Below, one piece after another: positions 48,919-58,210 of a stretch of DNA of 64,000 nt (the stretch's first letter is position 1; every line of letters starts with the position of its first letter). Position numbers and translations under genes: made by a program. Origin of the DNA: Collimonas sp. OK412 (GTDB lineage Bacteria; Pseudomonadota; Gammaproteobacteria; Burkholderiales; Burkholderiaceae_D); the NCBI RefSeq assembly GCF_900112135.1, contig NZ_FOLC01000008.1, positions 62,001 through 126,000 on the forward strand, read 5' to 3'. Below the pieces are notes generated by a model, which saw only the letters and a program-made list of their open reading frames with translations, had not been told where the DNA came from and did not search any database.

Positions 48919-49817
48919 TGATGGCACCGACATCTCAAAGCCGCAAAGGAATTATCCTCGCAGGCGGTTCGGGAACGCGTTTGTATCCTGTCACCATGGC
49001 GGTCTCAAAACAACTGCTACCGGTGTATGACAAACCGATGATCTACTATCCACTGACTACGCTGATGTTGGCGGGTATACGAGAAATCCTTATTATTTCG
49101 ACGCCGCAAGACACACCTCGCTTCAAGGAACTGTTGGGCGACGGGCAGCAATGGGGTATAGAACTGAGTTATGCGGTACAGCCATCGCCTGATGGTTTGG
49201 CGCAAGCATTCATCATTGGGCGGGATTTTGTGGGTGACTCCCCATCTGCCTTAATCCTGGGAGACAACATCTATTACGGCCACGATTTCGAAACGCAGTT
49301 ACTCGATGCCTCGGCCCGTATCGACGGTTCTACCGTATTTGCCTATCACGTGCATGATCCTGAGCGGTACGGGGTTGTCGAATTCGATGATCAACGCCGC
49401 GCTGTCAGTATCGAAGAAAAGCCATTACAACCCAAATCGCACTATGCGGTCACCGGGCTGTATTTTTACGACAATACTGTGTGTGATATCGCGGCTGGTA
49501 TAAAGCCATCACCGCGCGGAGAGCTGGAGATTACTGACGTCAATCGCGTCTACCTGGAGCGCCATCTTTTGAATGTTGAATTGATGGGACGAGGAATGGC
49601 ATGGCTTGATACTGGCACCCACGAATCGTTGCTGGAGGCGGGGCAATTCATTGCCACCATTGAAAATCGTCAGGGACTTAAAGTCGCTTGCCCGGAAGAG
49701 ATTGCTTATCGTAAAGGCTATATCAGCACTGCAGAGTTGGAGCAATTGGCGCAGGCGTTGAAAAAGAATGGATATGGCAAATATTTATTGGGTCTATTGA
49801 AAGACAAGGTATTTTAA
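48918..49817 (+). CDS. rmlA: Glucose-1-phosphate thymidylyltransferase
   Basis: RmlA forms dTDP-glucose from dTTP and glucose-1-phosphate. The 299-residue protein has the nucleotide loop [20 protein letters not shown] and [16 protein letters not shown] near the start. [32 protein letters not shown] and [16 protein letters not shown] follow. Two adjacent ATGs (48918 and 48921) are possible. It overlaps rmlB by 1 nt and is 2 nt from rmlC, within a tight operon. Confidence 0.97.
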   Translation: MMAPTSQSRKGIILAGGSGTRLYPVTMAVSKQLLPVYDKPMIYYPLTTLMLAGIREILIISTPQDTPRFKELLGDGQQWGIELSYAVQPSPDGLAQAFIIGRDFVGDSPSALILGDNIYYGHDFETQLLDASARIDGSTVFAYHVHDPERYGVVEFDDQRRAVSIEEKPLQPKSHYAVTGLYFYDNTVCDIAAGIKPSPRGELEITDVNRVYLERHLLNVELMGRGMAWLDTGTHESLLEAGQFIATIENRQGLKVACPEEIAYRKGYISTAELEQLAQALKKNGYGKYLLGLLKDKVF

Positions 49818-49819
49818 AC

Positions 49820-50365
49820 ATGCAAATACACATTACTAATATTCCGGAAGTCTTGATTTTCGAGCCTAAAGTTTTTGGTGACGAACGGGGTTTCTTTTAT
49901 GAGAGTTTCAATGAGCGCCGCTTCAAGGAACTGACCGGCATCAGCACCAATTTTGTTCAAGATAATCATTCCAAATCTGCAAAAAATGTTCTGCGCGGAT
50001 TGCACTATCAGATTCGTCAGCCGCAGGGCAAGCTGGTTCGCGTAGTGGCTGGCGAGGTGTTTGACGTCGCTGTCGATATTCGTAAAAACTCCCCTACGTT
50101 TGGCAACTGGGTAGGCGTTATCTTGTCGGCAGACAACAAAAGGCAGTTATGGGTGCCACCAGGCTTCGCCCATGGTTTTGTCGTGACCAGCGAATCCGCC
50201 GAATTTTTGTATAAGACAACCGACTATTGGGCGCCCGAATTTGAACGAAGTATTCTGTGGAACGACCCCGCGATCGGGATTCAGTGGCCGATCGACGGCA
50301 TGCCGCAGCTCTCTGGCAAGGATCAGGTCGGTAAACTGCTGAGCGATGCCGAGGTATTCGAATGA
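49820..50365 (+). CDS. rmlC: dTDP-4-dehydrorhamnose 3,5-epimerase
   Basis: RmlC epimerises carbons 3 and 5 in the L-rhamnose pathway. The 181-residue cupin has VFGDERGFFYESFNERRF, QDNHSKSAKNVLRGLHYQ with the catalytic His, KLVRVVAGEVFDVAVDIR, LWVPPGFAHGFVV and YKTTDYWAPEFERSI. Length is standard. It lies 2 nt after rmlA and overlaps rmlD by 4 nt (ATGA). Confidence 0.97.
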   Translation: MQIHITNIPEVLIFEPKVFGDERGFFYESFNERRFKELTGISTNFVQDNHSKSAKNVLRGLHYQIRQPQGKLVRVVAGEVFDVAVDIRKNSPTFGNWVGVILSADNKRQLWVPPGFAHGFVVTSESAEFLYKTTDYWAPEFERSILWNDPAIGIQWPIDGMPQLSGKDQVGKLLSDAEVFE

Positions 50366-51267
50366 AAATTCTGCTCACTGGAAAGAACGGGCAGGTGGGT
50401 AATGAGTTGGCGCGCTGCCTGCAGGGTTTGGGGGAAATCATTTGCCTTGACCGTACTCAAATGGATCTTGCCGACTTGTCGCAGGTACGCCAGGTTATTC
50501 GCCTGTCAAAACCCGATATCATTATCAATCCGGCAGCATATACAGCAGTTGACAAAGCCGAGAGCGAAATTGATCTTGCCATGCGCATCAATGCCGAGGC
50601 TCCCGCCGTCATGGCCGAGGAGGCGCAGAAGCTAGGTGCCGCGATGATTCATTATTCAACTGACTACGTATTCGATGGCACGAAGTCTGGTTCTTATACC
50701 GAAAACGATGAAACCAATCCGCAAAGCGTTTATGGACGCAGCAAGCTGGAAGGTGAAAAGGCGGTGGCGCAGCTTTGCAAGGCACATTGGATTTTTCGTA
50801 CCAGCTGGGTGTTTGGTGTACATGGTGGCAATTTCTTAAAGACGATTTTAAGATTGGCCCAGGAACGAGACAGCCTGCGGATTGTGGCAGACCAGACCGG
50901 GGCTCCTACATGGGCGCGCACAATCGCGAAAACCACGGCAGCAGCTCTTCAATTGGGCTCGGTTGATCATATCCTTGCGACCGCCGGAGTTTACAATTTA
51001 TGCGCTGGCGGTGATACGACATGGCACGGCTATGCGAGGCACGTGGTCACTCAGGCGAGGCAGCTTGGGATGCCCCTTAAACTAGTACCAGAATCCATCG
51101 AACCGATTCCTACTGAAGCCTATCCTGTGCCTGCCCCACGACCGCGCAATTCTCGTTTGTCGACAGAGAAACTGCAAAGTACTTTTAAACTCGCCTTGCC
51201 GGATTGGTGCGCTGATCTGGATATTTGCCTGAAAGAATTAATACAGGATACGAATGAAAAATCATAG
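50362..51267 (+). CDS. rmlD: dTDP-4-dehydrorhamnose reductase
   Basis: RmlD completes dTDP-L-rhamnose. The 301-residue extended SDR protein has the nucleotide loop LLTGKNGQVGNELARCL, NPAAYTAVDKAESE, YSTDYVFDGTKSGSYTEND, the catalytic YGRSKLEGEKAV and RTSWVFGVHGGNFLKTIL. It overlaps rmlC by 4 nt and the wzm start by 14 nt, so the sugar-nucleotide genes and exporter genes are one transcript. The rmlBACD set is complete. Confidence 0.97.
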   Translation: MKILLTGKNGQVGNELARCLQGLGEIICLDRTQMDLADLSQVRQVIRLSKPDIIINPAAYTAVDKAESEIDLAMRINAEAPAVMAEEAQKLGAAMIHYSTDYVFDGTKSGSYTENDETNPQSVYGRSKLEGEKAVAQLCKAHWIFRTSWVFGVHGGNFLKTILRLAQERDSLRIVADQTGAPTWARTIAKTTAAALQLGSVDHILATAGVYNLCAGGDTTWHGYARHVVTQARQLGMPLKLVPESIEPIPTEAYPVPAPRPRNSRLSTEKLQSTFKLALPDWCADLDICLKELIQDTNEKS

Positions 51268-52075
51268 TGTCTCACCTGTTGCCCTGGCAAGTTCGCTTTG
51301 GCAACATCGCAACCTGATTCGAGATCTGGCGCGTCGTGACGCCATCGGTCGCTACAAGGGATCTTTCCTGGGTATTATCTGGTCGTTGATTACGCCGCTC
51401 TTCATGCTCGCCATCTATACCTTCGTCTTTAGTCATATATTTAAGGCTCGTTGGGGCGCTACCGGCAGCGATTCAAAGACCGAGTTCGCCATCATTCTGT
51501 TCGCTGGACTTATCGTTTTCAATTTGTTCTCTGAATGTATCAGCCGCGCGCCAGGAATTATCCTTGGAAACGTAAATTTCGTTAAAAAAGTTGTTTTCCC
51601 GCTTGAAATTCTACCTTGCGTCAACCTGCTCTCTGCCTTGTTTCATGCCAGCATCAGCATTGCAGTCCTGCTTGTATTTGAGTTTCTGATTAAGGGTGCT
51701 GTTCCCGTTTCAATCTGGATGATTCCTATCGTATTGATGCCGCTCTTCCTACTTATATTGGGAGCAAGCTGGTGGCTGGCTGCTACAGGTGTTTTTCTGC
51801 GTGACATAGGTCAGACCGTTGGCATACTCATGACGGGATTGATGTTCGTCTCTCCTATATTTTTTCCGTCGTCTGCGTTGCCCGAAAATTGGAAGATTCT
51901 GGCCCAACTAAATCCCTTAGCTTTGCCAATTGAACAGGCTCGTCAGGTTATGGTATGGGGTACTGCCATTGATTGGACCCAATGGGCGCTCTATACCGGT
52001 GTCGCCAGTGTGATCGCGTGGGCGGGTTTTGCCTGGTTTCAAAAAACACGTAAAGGATTTGCCGATGTCCTCTGA
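51254..52075 (+). CDS. wzm: ABC-2 type polysaccharide exporter permease (Wzm-like)
   Basis: A 273-residue inner-membrane protein of the ABC-2 polysaccharide export family. It has about six membrane spans and the family segment LARRDAIGRYKGSFLGIIWSLITP near residues 25-48 (cited by its ends). FLRDIGQTVGILMTGLMFVSPIFFP and NPLALPIEQARQ follow. It pairs with the ATPase encoded next (11-nt overlap) to move a lipid-linked polymer across the inner membrane. Codon and base composition are more AT-rich than in the housekeeping genes. Confidence 0.93.
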   Translation: MKNHSVSPVALASSLWQHRNLIRDLARRDAIGRYKGSFLGIIWSLITPLFMLAIYTFVFSHIFKARWGATGSDSKTEFAIILFAGLIVFNLFSECISRAPGIILGNVNFVKKVVFPLEILPCVNLLSALFHASISIAVLLVFEFLIKGAVPVSIWMIPIVLMPLFLLILGASWWLAATGVFLRDIGQTVGILMTGLMFVSPIFFPSSALPENWKILAQLNPLALPIEQARQVMVWGTAIDWTQWALYTGVASVIAWAGFAWFQKTRKGFADVL

Positions 52076-53318
52076 ATTTGCTATTCGCGTCAGCGGACTA
52101 GATAAATGTTTTAGTACCTATGATCGGCCACAAGATCGCCTCAAACAAAGTGTTTACAGCCTAGTTGCTCGCTTAATGCCACATGCGGCCCAACGCCAAC
52201 GCTATCAGTTGAGAGCTCAAGCCTGTGCTCGCAATTTCTGGGCGCTCAACGACATAAGCTTTGAAGTCAAAAAAGGCGAAACGGTAGGCATTATCGGTCG
52301 CAACGGATCTGGCAAAAGCACACTGCTGCAAATCATATGCGGCACACTTTCTCCGACGCATGGGGAGGCCGACTTCAAGGGTAGAGTTGCCGCACTGTTG
52401 GAACTTGGATCTGGTTTCAATCCGGAATACACAGGTCGCGAAAATGTTTACCTCAACGGCCAATTACTTGGATTAACAAAGGAGCAGATCGATCTGCGCT
52501 TTGATGATATCGCTGCTTTTGCCGATATTGGCGACTTTATCGAACAGCCCGTTAAAACGTATTCAAGCGGTATGTTCGTGCGTTTGGCTTTCGCTGTCGC
52601 GATCCACGTAGATCCGGAAATTTTGATCGTGGATGAAGCGTTGTCGGTTGGGGACATTCAGTTTCAGATGAAGTGTATTGATCGAATGGAGGAAGTTCGC
52701 GCGCGCGGCACCACTATTCTGTTCGTTTCGCATTCACTCGAGCAGGTCAAACGCTTCTGCACGTCAGCAGTTTGGCTCGAAAAAGGTAGGGTACGGTTGG
52801 CAGGCGATTCCAACTATGTCTGCGACCAATACCGTGACGCCAGCTTGCTTGCGGCGGCAAAGACCAACGAAGGCAAGCATTCTCCGCAGCATACCGTTTT
52901 GAACGAAGAAGGTGCGCCAGCTGTCATTAAGTCAGTGAAAGCCAGTGCTAGTACTCTTGCACCATTCGATCCGGTGAGCGTTCGAGTCACTTATGTCGTT
53001 GGCGAGCGCGCGCTACCAAAATTGCTGCTCGGTGTTGCGATTAAGGACCCTAAAGGCACCTACATTTTTGGCCCAAACACGCATTTGGAAGGAGTCGCGA
53101 TTCCTCATGCACCCGGTACGCATGTAGTCGAATACGTAATACCGCGACTACCTCTGCTGACAGGTACATACCTTTTTGATGTTGGTTTGTTTACCGATGG
53201 CGGACTTGTATGCCTGGACTATATTGGTTCATCAAGCGAATTTTGCGTGGTGGCCGAATACTTTAGCGAAGGCTTGGTATACATTGAACATGAGTGGAAG
53301 ACCATTAGCCATGGATAA
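52065..53318 (+). CDS. wzt: ABC exporter ATPase with carbohydrate-binding C-terminal domain (Wzt-like)
   Basis: A 417-residue ATPase. The nucleotide-binding domain (about residues 1-245) has Walker A GIIGRNGSGKSTLLQ, signature YSSGMFVRLAFAVAI, Walker B ILIVDEALSVGD and the switch FVSHS. A further ~150 residues (VSVRVTYVVGERALPKLLLGV; GTYLFDVGLFTDGG) form a beta-rich Wzt-C-type domain, which in E. coli O9a reads a terminal modification of the glycan. The ATG at 52065 is chosen over an earlier in-frame start inside wzm. It overlaps the next gene by 8 nt. Confidence 0.93.
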   Translation: MSSEFAIRVSGLDKCFSTYDRPQDRLKQSVYSLVARLMPHAAQRQRYQLRAQACARNFWALNDISFEVKKGETVGIIGRNGSGKSTLLQIICGTLSPTHGEADFKGRVAALLELGSGFNPEYTGRENVYLNGQLLGLTKEQIDLRFDDIAAFADIGDFIEQPVKTYSSGMFVRLAFAVAIHVDPEILIVDEALSVGDIQFQMKCIDRMEEVRARGTTILFVSHSLEQVKRFCTSAVWLEKGRVRLAGDSNYVCDQYRDASLLAAAKTNEGKHSPQHTVLNEEGAPAVIKSVKASASTLAPFDPVSVRVTYVVGERALPKLLLGVAIKDPKGTYIFGPNTHLEGVAIPHAPGTHVVEYVIPRLPLLTGTYLFDVGLFTDGGLVCLDYIGSSSEFCVVAEYFSEGLVYIEHEWKTISHG

Positions 53319-56300
53319 ACAATCCTCTATACCATTCGATCAGTATCAACGTTATGGCATGGCGGCACGCGCCATCGAACGCGTGCGCATCGATGGACAG
53401 CCGCTGACAATCCTCGAAGTTGGTGCCAACACACACAAGCTGCTCGGGCGGCTATTACCGCATGATCGTATTATTTACCTCGATCGTGAAGTGCCTGAGG
53501 AAATGCGCGATCAACAAGACATCATTCTTGGTGATGCTACCGAATTAGCCCTTCCCGACGGTAGTTTCGATGTTGTTGTCACACTTGATGTTTTCGAACA
53601 TATTCCGGCCGACAAGCGTGAGGCTTTTCTTCAGCATACTACTAGAATTGCCCGATTGCTGACCGTCATTGGCGCACCTTTCGATGAACCGGGGGTACAA
53701 GAAGCGGAGAAAAAGGCTAATGATTTCTGGAAAAGCCTTTTTGGTTATCCGTACCGATGGTTAGCTGAGCATGAAGAAGAGGGACTTCCAATGCTCGACT
53801 GGACAAAATCCAAACTTGATGACTTGCAACTCAATTATCTTGTTATTGGCCATGGCGATTTGAAATTATGGACTGAATTAATAACTGCACATTTTGCAAA
53901 AGAATATGTTGACGCATTACGTCCGGTAGTTGCCGAACTGGATCGACACTATCAGCAAGTGCTTTTTGATAATGATTTCTCCGATTCTTCTACTTATCGG
54001 CAATTCGTTTTTGTCTGTCGCCAGCCGAAGGTGCTGGAGTCATTGCGTATCTGGAGCGACACGCCAACACAACCAGTGAATATAGATATTGGGCATATAC
54101 TCAGTACGTTAATGGAAAGCATTCCAGTTGTCGCGTTAGAAAAAGCGTCCGAAGTGAAGCGGAGCGATATGATTAAGGTCGAGCTAGATCAGGCGTGCAA
54201 AGAAATTGATGACAAATCGGTTGAGTCACAAAATCTCCACCGCGACCTTACTGCAGCTTTAGCCAAGAATAATACTTTACAAAGTGAAATAAGCCGGATG
54301 CGAGATGCAGGCAATATTTGTAAGGCTGAATTAGACGAAGTGCGCAGAGATCGTGACAATAAATCAATTGAGACTCTAAATTTTAGCCGCGAATTGACTA
54401 AAGTTCATGGTTCATTGTCATGGAATATTACCAAGCCATTGCGTAAACTAAGCGCATTGCGCCGACGATTGATGCCACCCAGAGTGACTCTTCGGTTGCA
54501 GCCGGCTCATGAGATTAATATAGGGGAGCGTGCCGGTGCGTTCATGAGCACAGGGAACGACCCCTATTTTTTACTGACTCCCGGCATTTTTCGTGTAATA
54601 CCTGGTGGTAGGTGTTTGGTGCGTTATCGGGGTTCTGCGGCCAGCACGCTATCCCCCCAGCTTTATGTGGATGACGGCGCAGGGTTCCGAGAGGAGCTAT
54701 CGTTCTCGCTAGGCGTTTGTAATGGAAATACAGTGGACCTCAGGTTGGATCTTCCGGCGAACATTAAGGCGCTACGGCTTGATCCACTATCCGAGCCGGG
54801 TGAATTCAGTTTTGAGTTATTCGAGATGATTAAAGCTGATTCAAAATGGGAAGCAATGAATTTGCTATTGAATAAAGGTGTTGAGAGTTTGCGCAACCCT
54901 AAGACGCTGGGCCGTCGTTTTTCTGGATTGTTTAAGTTGTTGCGGCATGGCGGCCTTGTAGGCGTGAAAGAGTATCTGTTGAAACAACACTCCTCAATAG
55001 ATACCTATCAGTATGCAGAGTGGATTCGTGATTGTGATACTCAGTCCGAAGCTAATCGCCAGATCATGTTGGCTGAGGTGGAAATTTTTCCTGTCAGACC
55101 TCTGATTTCTGTGGTCATGCCTGTATATAACCCACCGGTGGAACTGCTTGACAAGGCTATCCACTCAGTACGGACCCAGATATATCCAAATTGGGAGCTG
55201 TGCATCGCCGATGATGCATCGAGTGATCCAGATGTACGACGGGTCATTGATCGGCATATTGCCGAGGATAGTCGCATTCGAGTTAAGTTTCGTGAGAAAA
55301 ATGGTCATATCAGCGAGTCGACCAATTCAGCTCTGGAGTTGGCAAGCGGTGACTTTGTCGCATTCCTCGATCATGACGATCTATTGCATCCAGAGGCACT
55401 TTTTCATGTTGCTGCGATGATTGGTGCTAGTCCAGATGTGGAAGTAATCTATACCGACGAAGATAAAGTTTCTATTGAGGGTGTTCGGTCAGACCCTTTC
55501 TTTAAACCAGACTGGTCTCCTCATTTGGCTATTTCGCAGGCTTATCTTGGCCATTTGGTTTGCTACAAGTCCTCTCTTATAAAGAGGCTTGGGGGTCTTC
55601 GGCTTGGGGTAGAGGGTGCGCAAGATCATGATCTTTGGTTGCGTGCAGCGAATCAAACCCAATTTATAAAACATCTTCCAAAAGTGTTGTATCACTGGCG
55701 TATGCATGCGGGCAGTACTGCCTCGTCCGGTTCTGCTAAGCCTTACGCGCATGAAGCAGGCCTTTTGGCTGTCAGAGAATATTTAAAAACAAGATATCCC
55801 GATGCAGCTATTGATGCAATCAGCGGCGAGCACATGTTTACCTATCGCGCACGCTTTTGCTTACCGGAGAACTTACTGGTTTCGATCATCATTCCAACGA
55901 AGGACAAGGTAGAGCTGCTCGGGCCATGTATCCATGGAATACTCTCGCGCTCTACATGGAAGAATATCGAGGTAATCGTATTGGATAACAACTCGACGGA
56001 ACCGGAAACTTTCAGTTACTTCAATCAGATCCAGAAGGAAGATGCTCGCGTTCGTGTTGTTAACTGCCCAATTCCTTTTAATTGGTCGCGTCTAAATAAT
56101 ATTGGCGCTCAAGAAGCGAATGGGGACGTGTTTGTGTTTTTAAACAACGACACGGATGTGATTTCTGAAGATTGGCTGGAACAGCTCGCAGGATATGCGC
56201 TATTGCCAGATGTTGGTACTGTCGGCGGCCTTCTTCTATTTGATGACGGTACTATTCAGCACAGCGGAGTCGTTGTCGGTATGAATGAATGGGCAGAGCA

Positions 56301-56706
56301 CGTATTCAGAGGTGGTTTACCACTGCATCGTAATAGCCCCTTCGTATCGCCGGTGCTCACCAGAAATGTCTTGGCAGTTACAGGTGCCTGCGTAGCAATT
56401 GCGCGAGACAAGTTTAATGAACTGGGTGGTTTTGATGAAGAGTTCATTATCTGCGGTAGTGACGTTGAGATAGGTTTGCGCGCGCACAATCGAAAACTGT
56501 TTAATGTGTTATGTGCTGAAGTTCGCTTGTATCACTATGAATCGAAGACTCGAACTCCTCACGTACCTGAAAATGATTTCATCCAGTCGGATAAAAAATA
56601 TGCGCCGTATCGATTGCATGTAACCGATCCTTTCTTTAATCCGAATCTCGATCTACATAGTACGAGTCCAAAATTCAAGCAAGCAAATGATAAAAAATCT
56701 GACTAA
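53311..56706 (+). CDS. Methyltransferase-coiled coil-double GT2 glycosyltransferase fusion
   Basis: A 1,131-residue protein with three functional parts. Residues ~30-200 form a class I SAM methyltransferase (ILEVGANTHKLLG about 34; TLDVFEHIPADKR about 90). Residues ~280-370 are a charged coiled coil with a duplicated 29-residue unit, followed by GSLSWNITKPLRKL. Two GT2 domains follow: the first near 596 (PLISVVMPVYNPP, DDASSD, FLDHDDLLHPE), the second near 855 (LVSIIIPTKDKVELL, LDNNSTE, FLNNDTD). The ATG at 53311 overlaps wzt and is preferred to an upstream in-frame codon. It probably elongates or caps the glycan; whether the methyltransferase caps it is inference. Confidence 0.88.
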   Translation: MDKQSSIPFDQYQRYGMAARAIERVRIDGQPLTILEVGANTHKLLGRLLPHDRIIYLDREVPEEMRDQQDIILGDATELALPDGSFDVVVTLDVFEHIPADKREAFLQHTTRIARLLTVIGAPFDEPGVQEAEKKANDFWKSLFGYPYRWLAEHEEEGLPMLDWTKSKLDDLQLNYLVIGHGDLKLWTELITAHFAKEYVDALRPVVAELDRHYQQVLFDNDFSDSSTYRQFVFVCRQPKVLESLRIWSDTPTQPVNIDIGHILSTLMESIPVVALEKASEVKRSDMIKVELDQACKEIDDKSVESQNLHRDLTAALAKNNTLQSEISRMRDAGNICKAELDEVRRDRDNKSIETLNFSRELTKVHGSLSWNITKPLRKLSALRRRLMPPRVTLRLQPAHEINIGERAGAFMSTGNDPYFLLTPGIFRVIPGGRCLVRYRGSAASTLSPQLYVDDGAGFREELSFSLGVCNGNTVDLRLDLPANIKALRLDPLSEPGEFSFELFEMIKADSKWEAMNLLLNKGVESLRNPKTLGRRFSGLFKLLRHGGLVGVKEYLLKQHSSIDTYQYAEWIRDCDTQSEANRQIMLAEVEIFPVRPLISVVMPVYNPPVELLDKAIHSVRTQIYPNWELCIADDASSDPDVRRVIDRHIAEDSRIRVKFREKNGHISESTNSALELASGDFVAFLDHDDLLHPEALFHVAAMIGASPDVEVIYTDEDKVSIEGVRSDPFFKPDWSPHLAISQAYLGHLVCYKSSLIKRLGGLRLGVEGAQDHDLWLRAANQTQFIKHLPKVLYHWRMHAGSTASSGSAKPYAHEAGLLAVREYLKTRYPDAAIDAISGEHMFTYRARFCLPENLLVSIIIPTKDKVELLGPCIHGILSRSTWKNIEVIVLDNNSTEPETFSYFNQIQKEDARVRVVNCPIPFNWSRLNNIGAQEANGDVFVFLNNDTDVISEDWLEQLAGYALLPDVGTVGGLLLFDDGTIQHSGVVVGMNEWAEHVFRGGLPLHRNSPFVSPVLTRNVLAVTGACVAIARDKFNELGGFDEEFIICGSDVEIGLRAHNRKLFNVLCAEVRLYHYESKTRTPHVPENDFIQSDKKYAPYRLHVTDPFFNPNLDLHSTSPKFKQANDKKSD

Positions 56707-57985
56707 ATTGCTTATTAGTAATTCGTATGTTCGAGGATGTTATCGTCGCATTTATGGAAAGATCAAGGGCGATATTGCAGCTATTCAATTGCCTGAAACG
56801 AGCGTGCCTGAAGCTACGCTTATTTCTTGTCGCTCATCGAGTATAGAGGGGCCTCGGATTAACCTGTTGGTTCCTGCTCTATCGATCAAGCACGTATTCG
56901 GGGGCATTGCAACGGCGCTAGATATTTTTCAAGCAATGACTTCTGGCATAGCGAATGTGCGTATTATTCTTACTGATGAGAGTAGTTTCCAATTCTCAGA
57001 TAATCCGGCTTTTTCCGATTGGCAAATCGGAAAATTGGATGATGACGATAAATCCGGTCGCTGGATTATTCCAGCCGGTGATCGATACAATAAGACTTTG
57101 TGTGTTTCTGCCGGTGATCGATTTGTAGCGTCTGCATGGTGGACGGCTGTAACTGTTCGTCATATCCGTACATGGCAGCGTAATGTTTTCCCTACGTTAA
57201 GCAGCAACCGTTATGTTTATTTGATACAGGATTATGAGCCAGGATTTTATCCTTGGTCTTCTCGTTATGCTCTTGCGCAATCTACTTATCTTGAGACGGA
57301 GGGAATGATAGCCCTTTTCAATACCAGTATTCTTAGGAATTTCTTTATTGACGAAGGATACAAATTTGAACATGAGTATGCATTTGAGCCGCATATCAAT
57401 ATCAAACTTGCGGGCTTTCTCAATCAAGTTACGCCTGATATCAAGGAGAAGCGTATTTTGGTTTATGGGCGCCCTGGCGTGGCTAGGAATGCCTTTGAGT
57501 TACTTGTAATGGGGTTGCGCGAATGGGTTGAAAAAGATCCGAAGGCAAAGGATTGGACTATCGTTTCGGTAGGAGAGCCGCATTCTAATGTGGACTTGGG
57601 GAAAGGCTTGCAGATGCAGTCTTTTGGTAAATTATCTCTTGAAAGCTATGCGCAAGAACTTTTACGTAGCTCGATTGGATTATCACTAATGATATCTCCT
57701 CACCCCAGTTATCCACCACTTGAGATGGCGGCATTCGGGTTGAATGTAATTACGAACGGCTATAAGGCAAAGAATTTGTCTCAAGTACACTCCGGGATCA
57801 CCAGCTTGATTAATATGTCACCTCTCTCTATAAGTGACGCGCTAATTCGTCTTACTGGCAATGACATAGCCAAAAATAGCGTCGCAATCACAACCAGTAA
57901 TTTTTGGGCCGAATATATTAGTAAGGACGCTGGGTACTCAGACTTGGGTAGTCAAGTTCTTGAATTGATGTCCCTAAAACATTAG
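56687..57985 (+). CDS. WsaF-like glycosyltransferase (probable rhamnosyltransferase)
   Basis: A 432-residue GT4-type protein resembling WsaF, a rhamnosyltransferase of Geobacillus. Characteristic parts are INLLVPALSIKHVFGGIATALDIF, of which LVPALSIKHVFGG is typical, YLIQDYEPGFYPWSS, EPHINIKLAGF, ILVYGRPGVARNAFELLVMGL and SLMISPHPSYPPLEMAAFGL, the acceptor/donor-site region. No signal peptide or membrane span is seen. It overlaps the fusion gene by 20 nt and ends the rml operon. Rhamnose as donor fits the adjacent rml and rmd pathways, but linkage is not predictable. Confidence 0.85.
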   Translation: MIKNLTKLLISNSYVRGCYRRIYGKIKGDIAAIQLPETSVPEATLISCRSSSIEGPRINLLVPALSIKHVFGGIATALDIFQAMTSGIANVRIILTDESSFQFSDNPAFSDWQIGKLDDDDKSGRWIIPAGDRYNKTLCVSAGDRFVASAWWTAVTVRHIRTWQRNVFPTLSSNRYVYLIQDYEPGFYPWSSRYALAQSTYLETEGMIALFNTSILRNFFIDEGYKFEHEYAFEPHINIKLAGFLNQVTPDIKEKRILVYGRPGVARNAFELLVMGLREWVEKDPKAKDWTIVSVGEPHSNVDLGKGLQMQSFGKLSLESYAQELLRSSIGLSLMISPHPSYPPLEMAAFGLNVITNGYKAKNLSQVHSGITSLINMSPLSISDALIRLTGNDIAKNSVAITTSNFWAEYISKDAGYSDLGSQVLELMSLKH

Positions 57986-58180
57986 TGTCAATTGGAATTT
58001 TTGCAGAGGTGCGATTTACAGCGCCGCCTTTGAGTTGTGCAAGACTTCTTAGTATTTATACGCTATGAAAATAGTGCTTGATCATTCTGGCGATGTACCA
58101 TTTCCCAGAGTGGTTTTTATCACTTACCCATGAAAGACCGGATACGTTGCGGTAATTTCTGAATGAAAATTCGGCGTCAG

Positions 58181-58210
58181 ATTTAATGTGCAGCGTTGTT
58201 ATGTTGTTAT
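58181..58210 (+). repeat. 30-bp repeat shared with the rmlB upstream region
   Basis: 58181-58210 matches 47616-47645 at 26 of 30 positions (ATTTAATGT, then CAG, GTTGTT and GTTGTTAT blocks in register). Both copies lie upstream of the first gene of a sugar-nucleotide operon. Part of it is low-complexity GTTGTT, so chance is not fully excluded. Confidence 0.55.
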
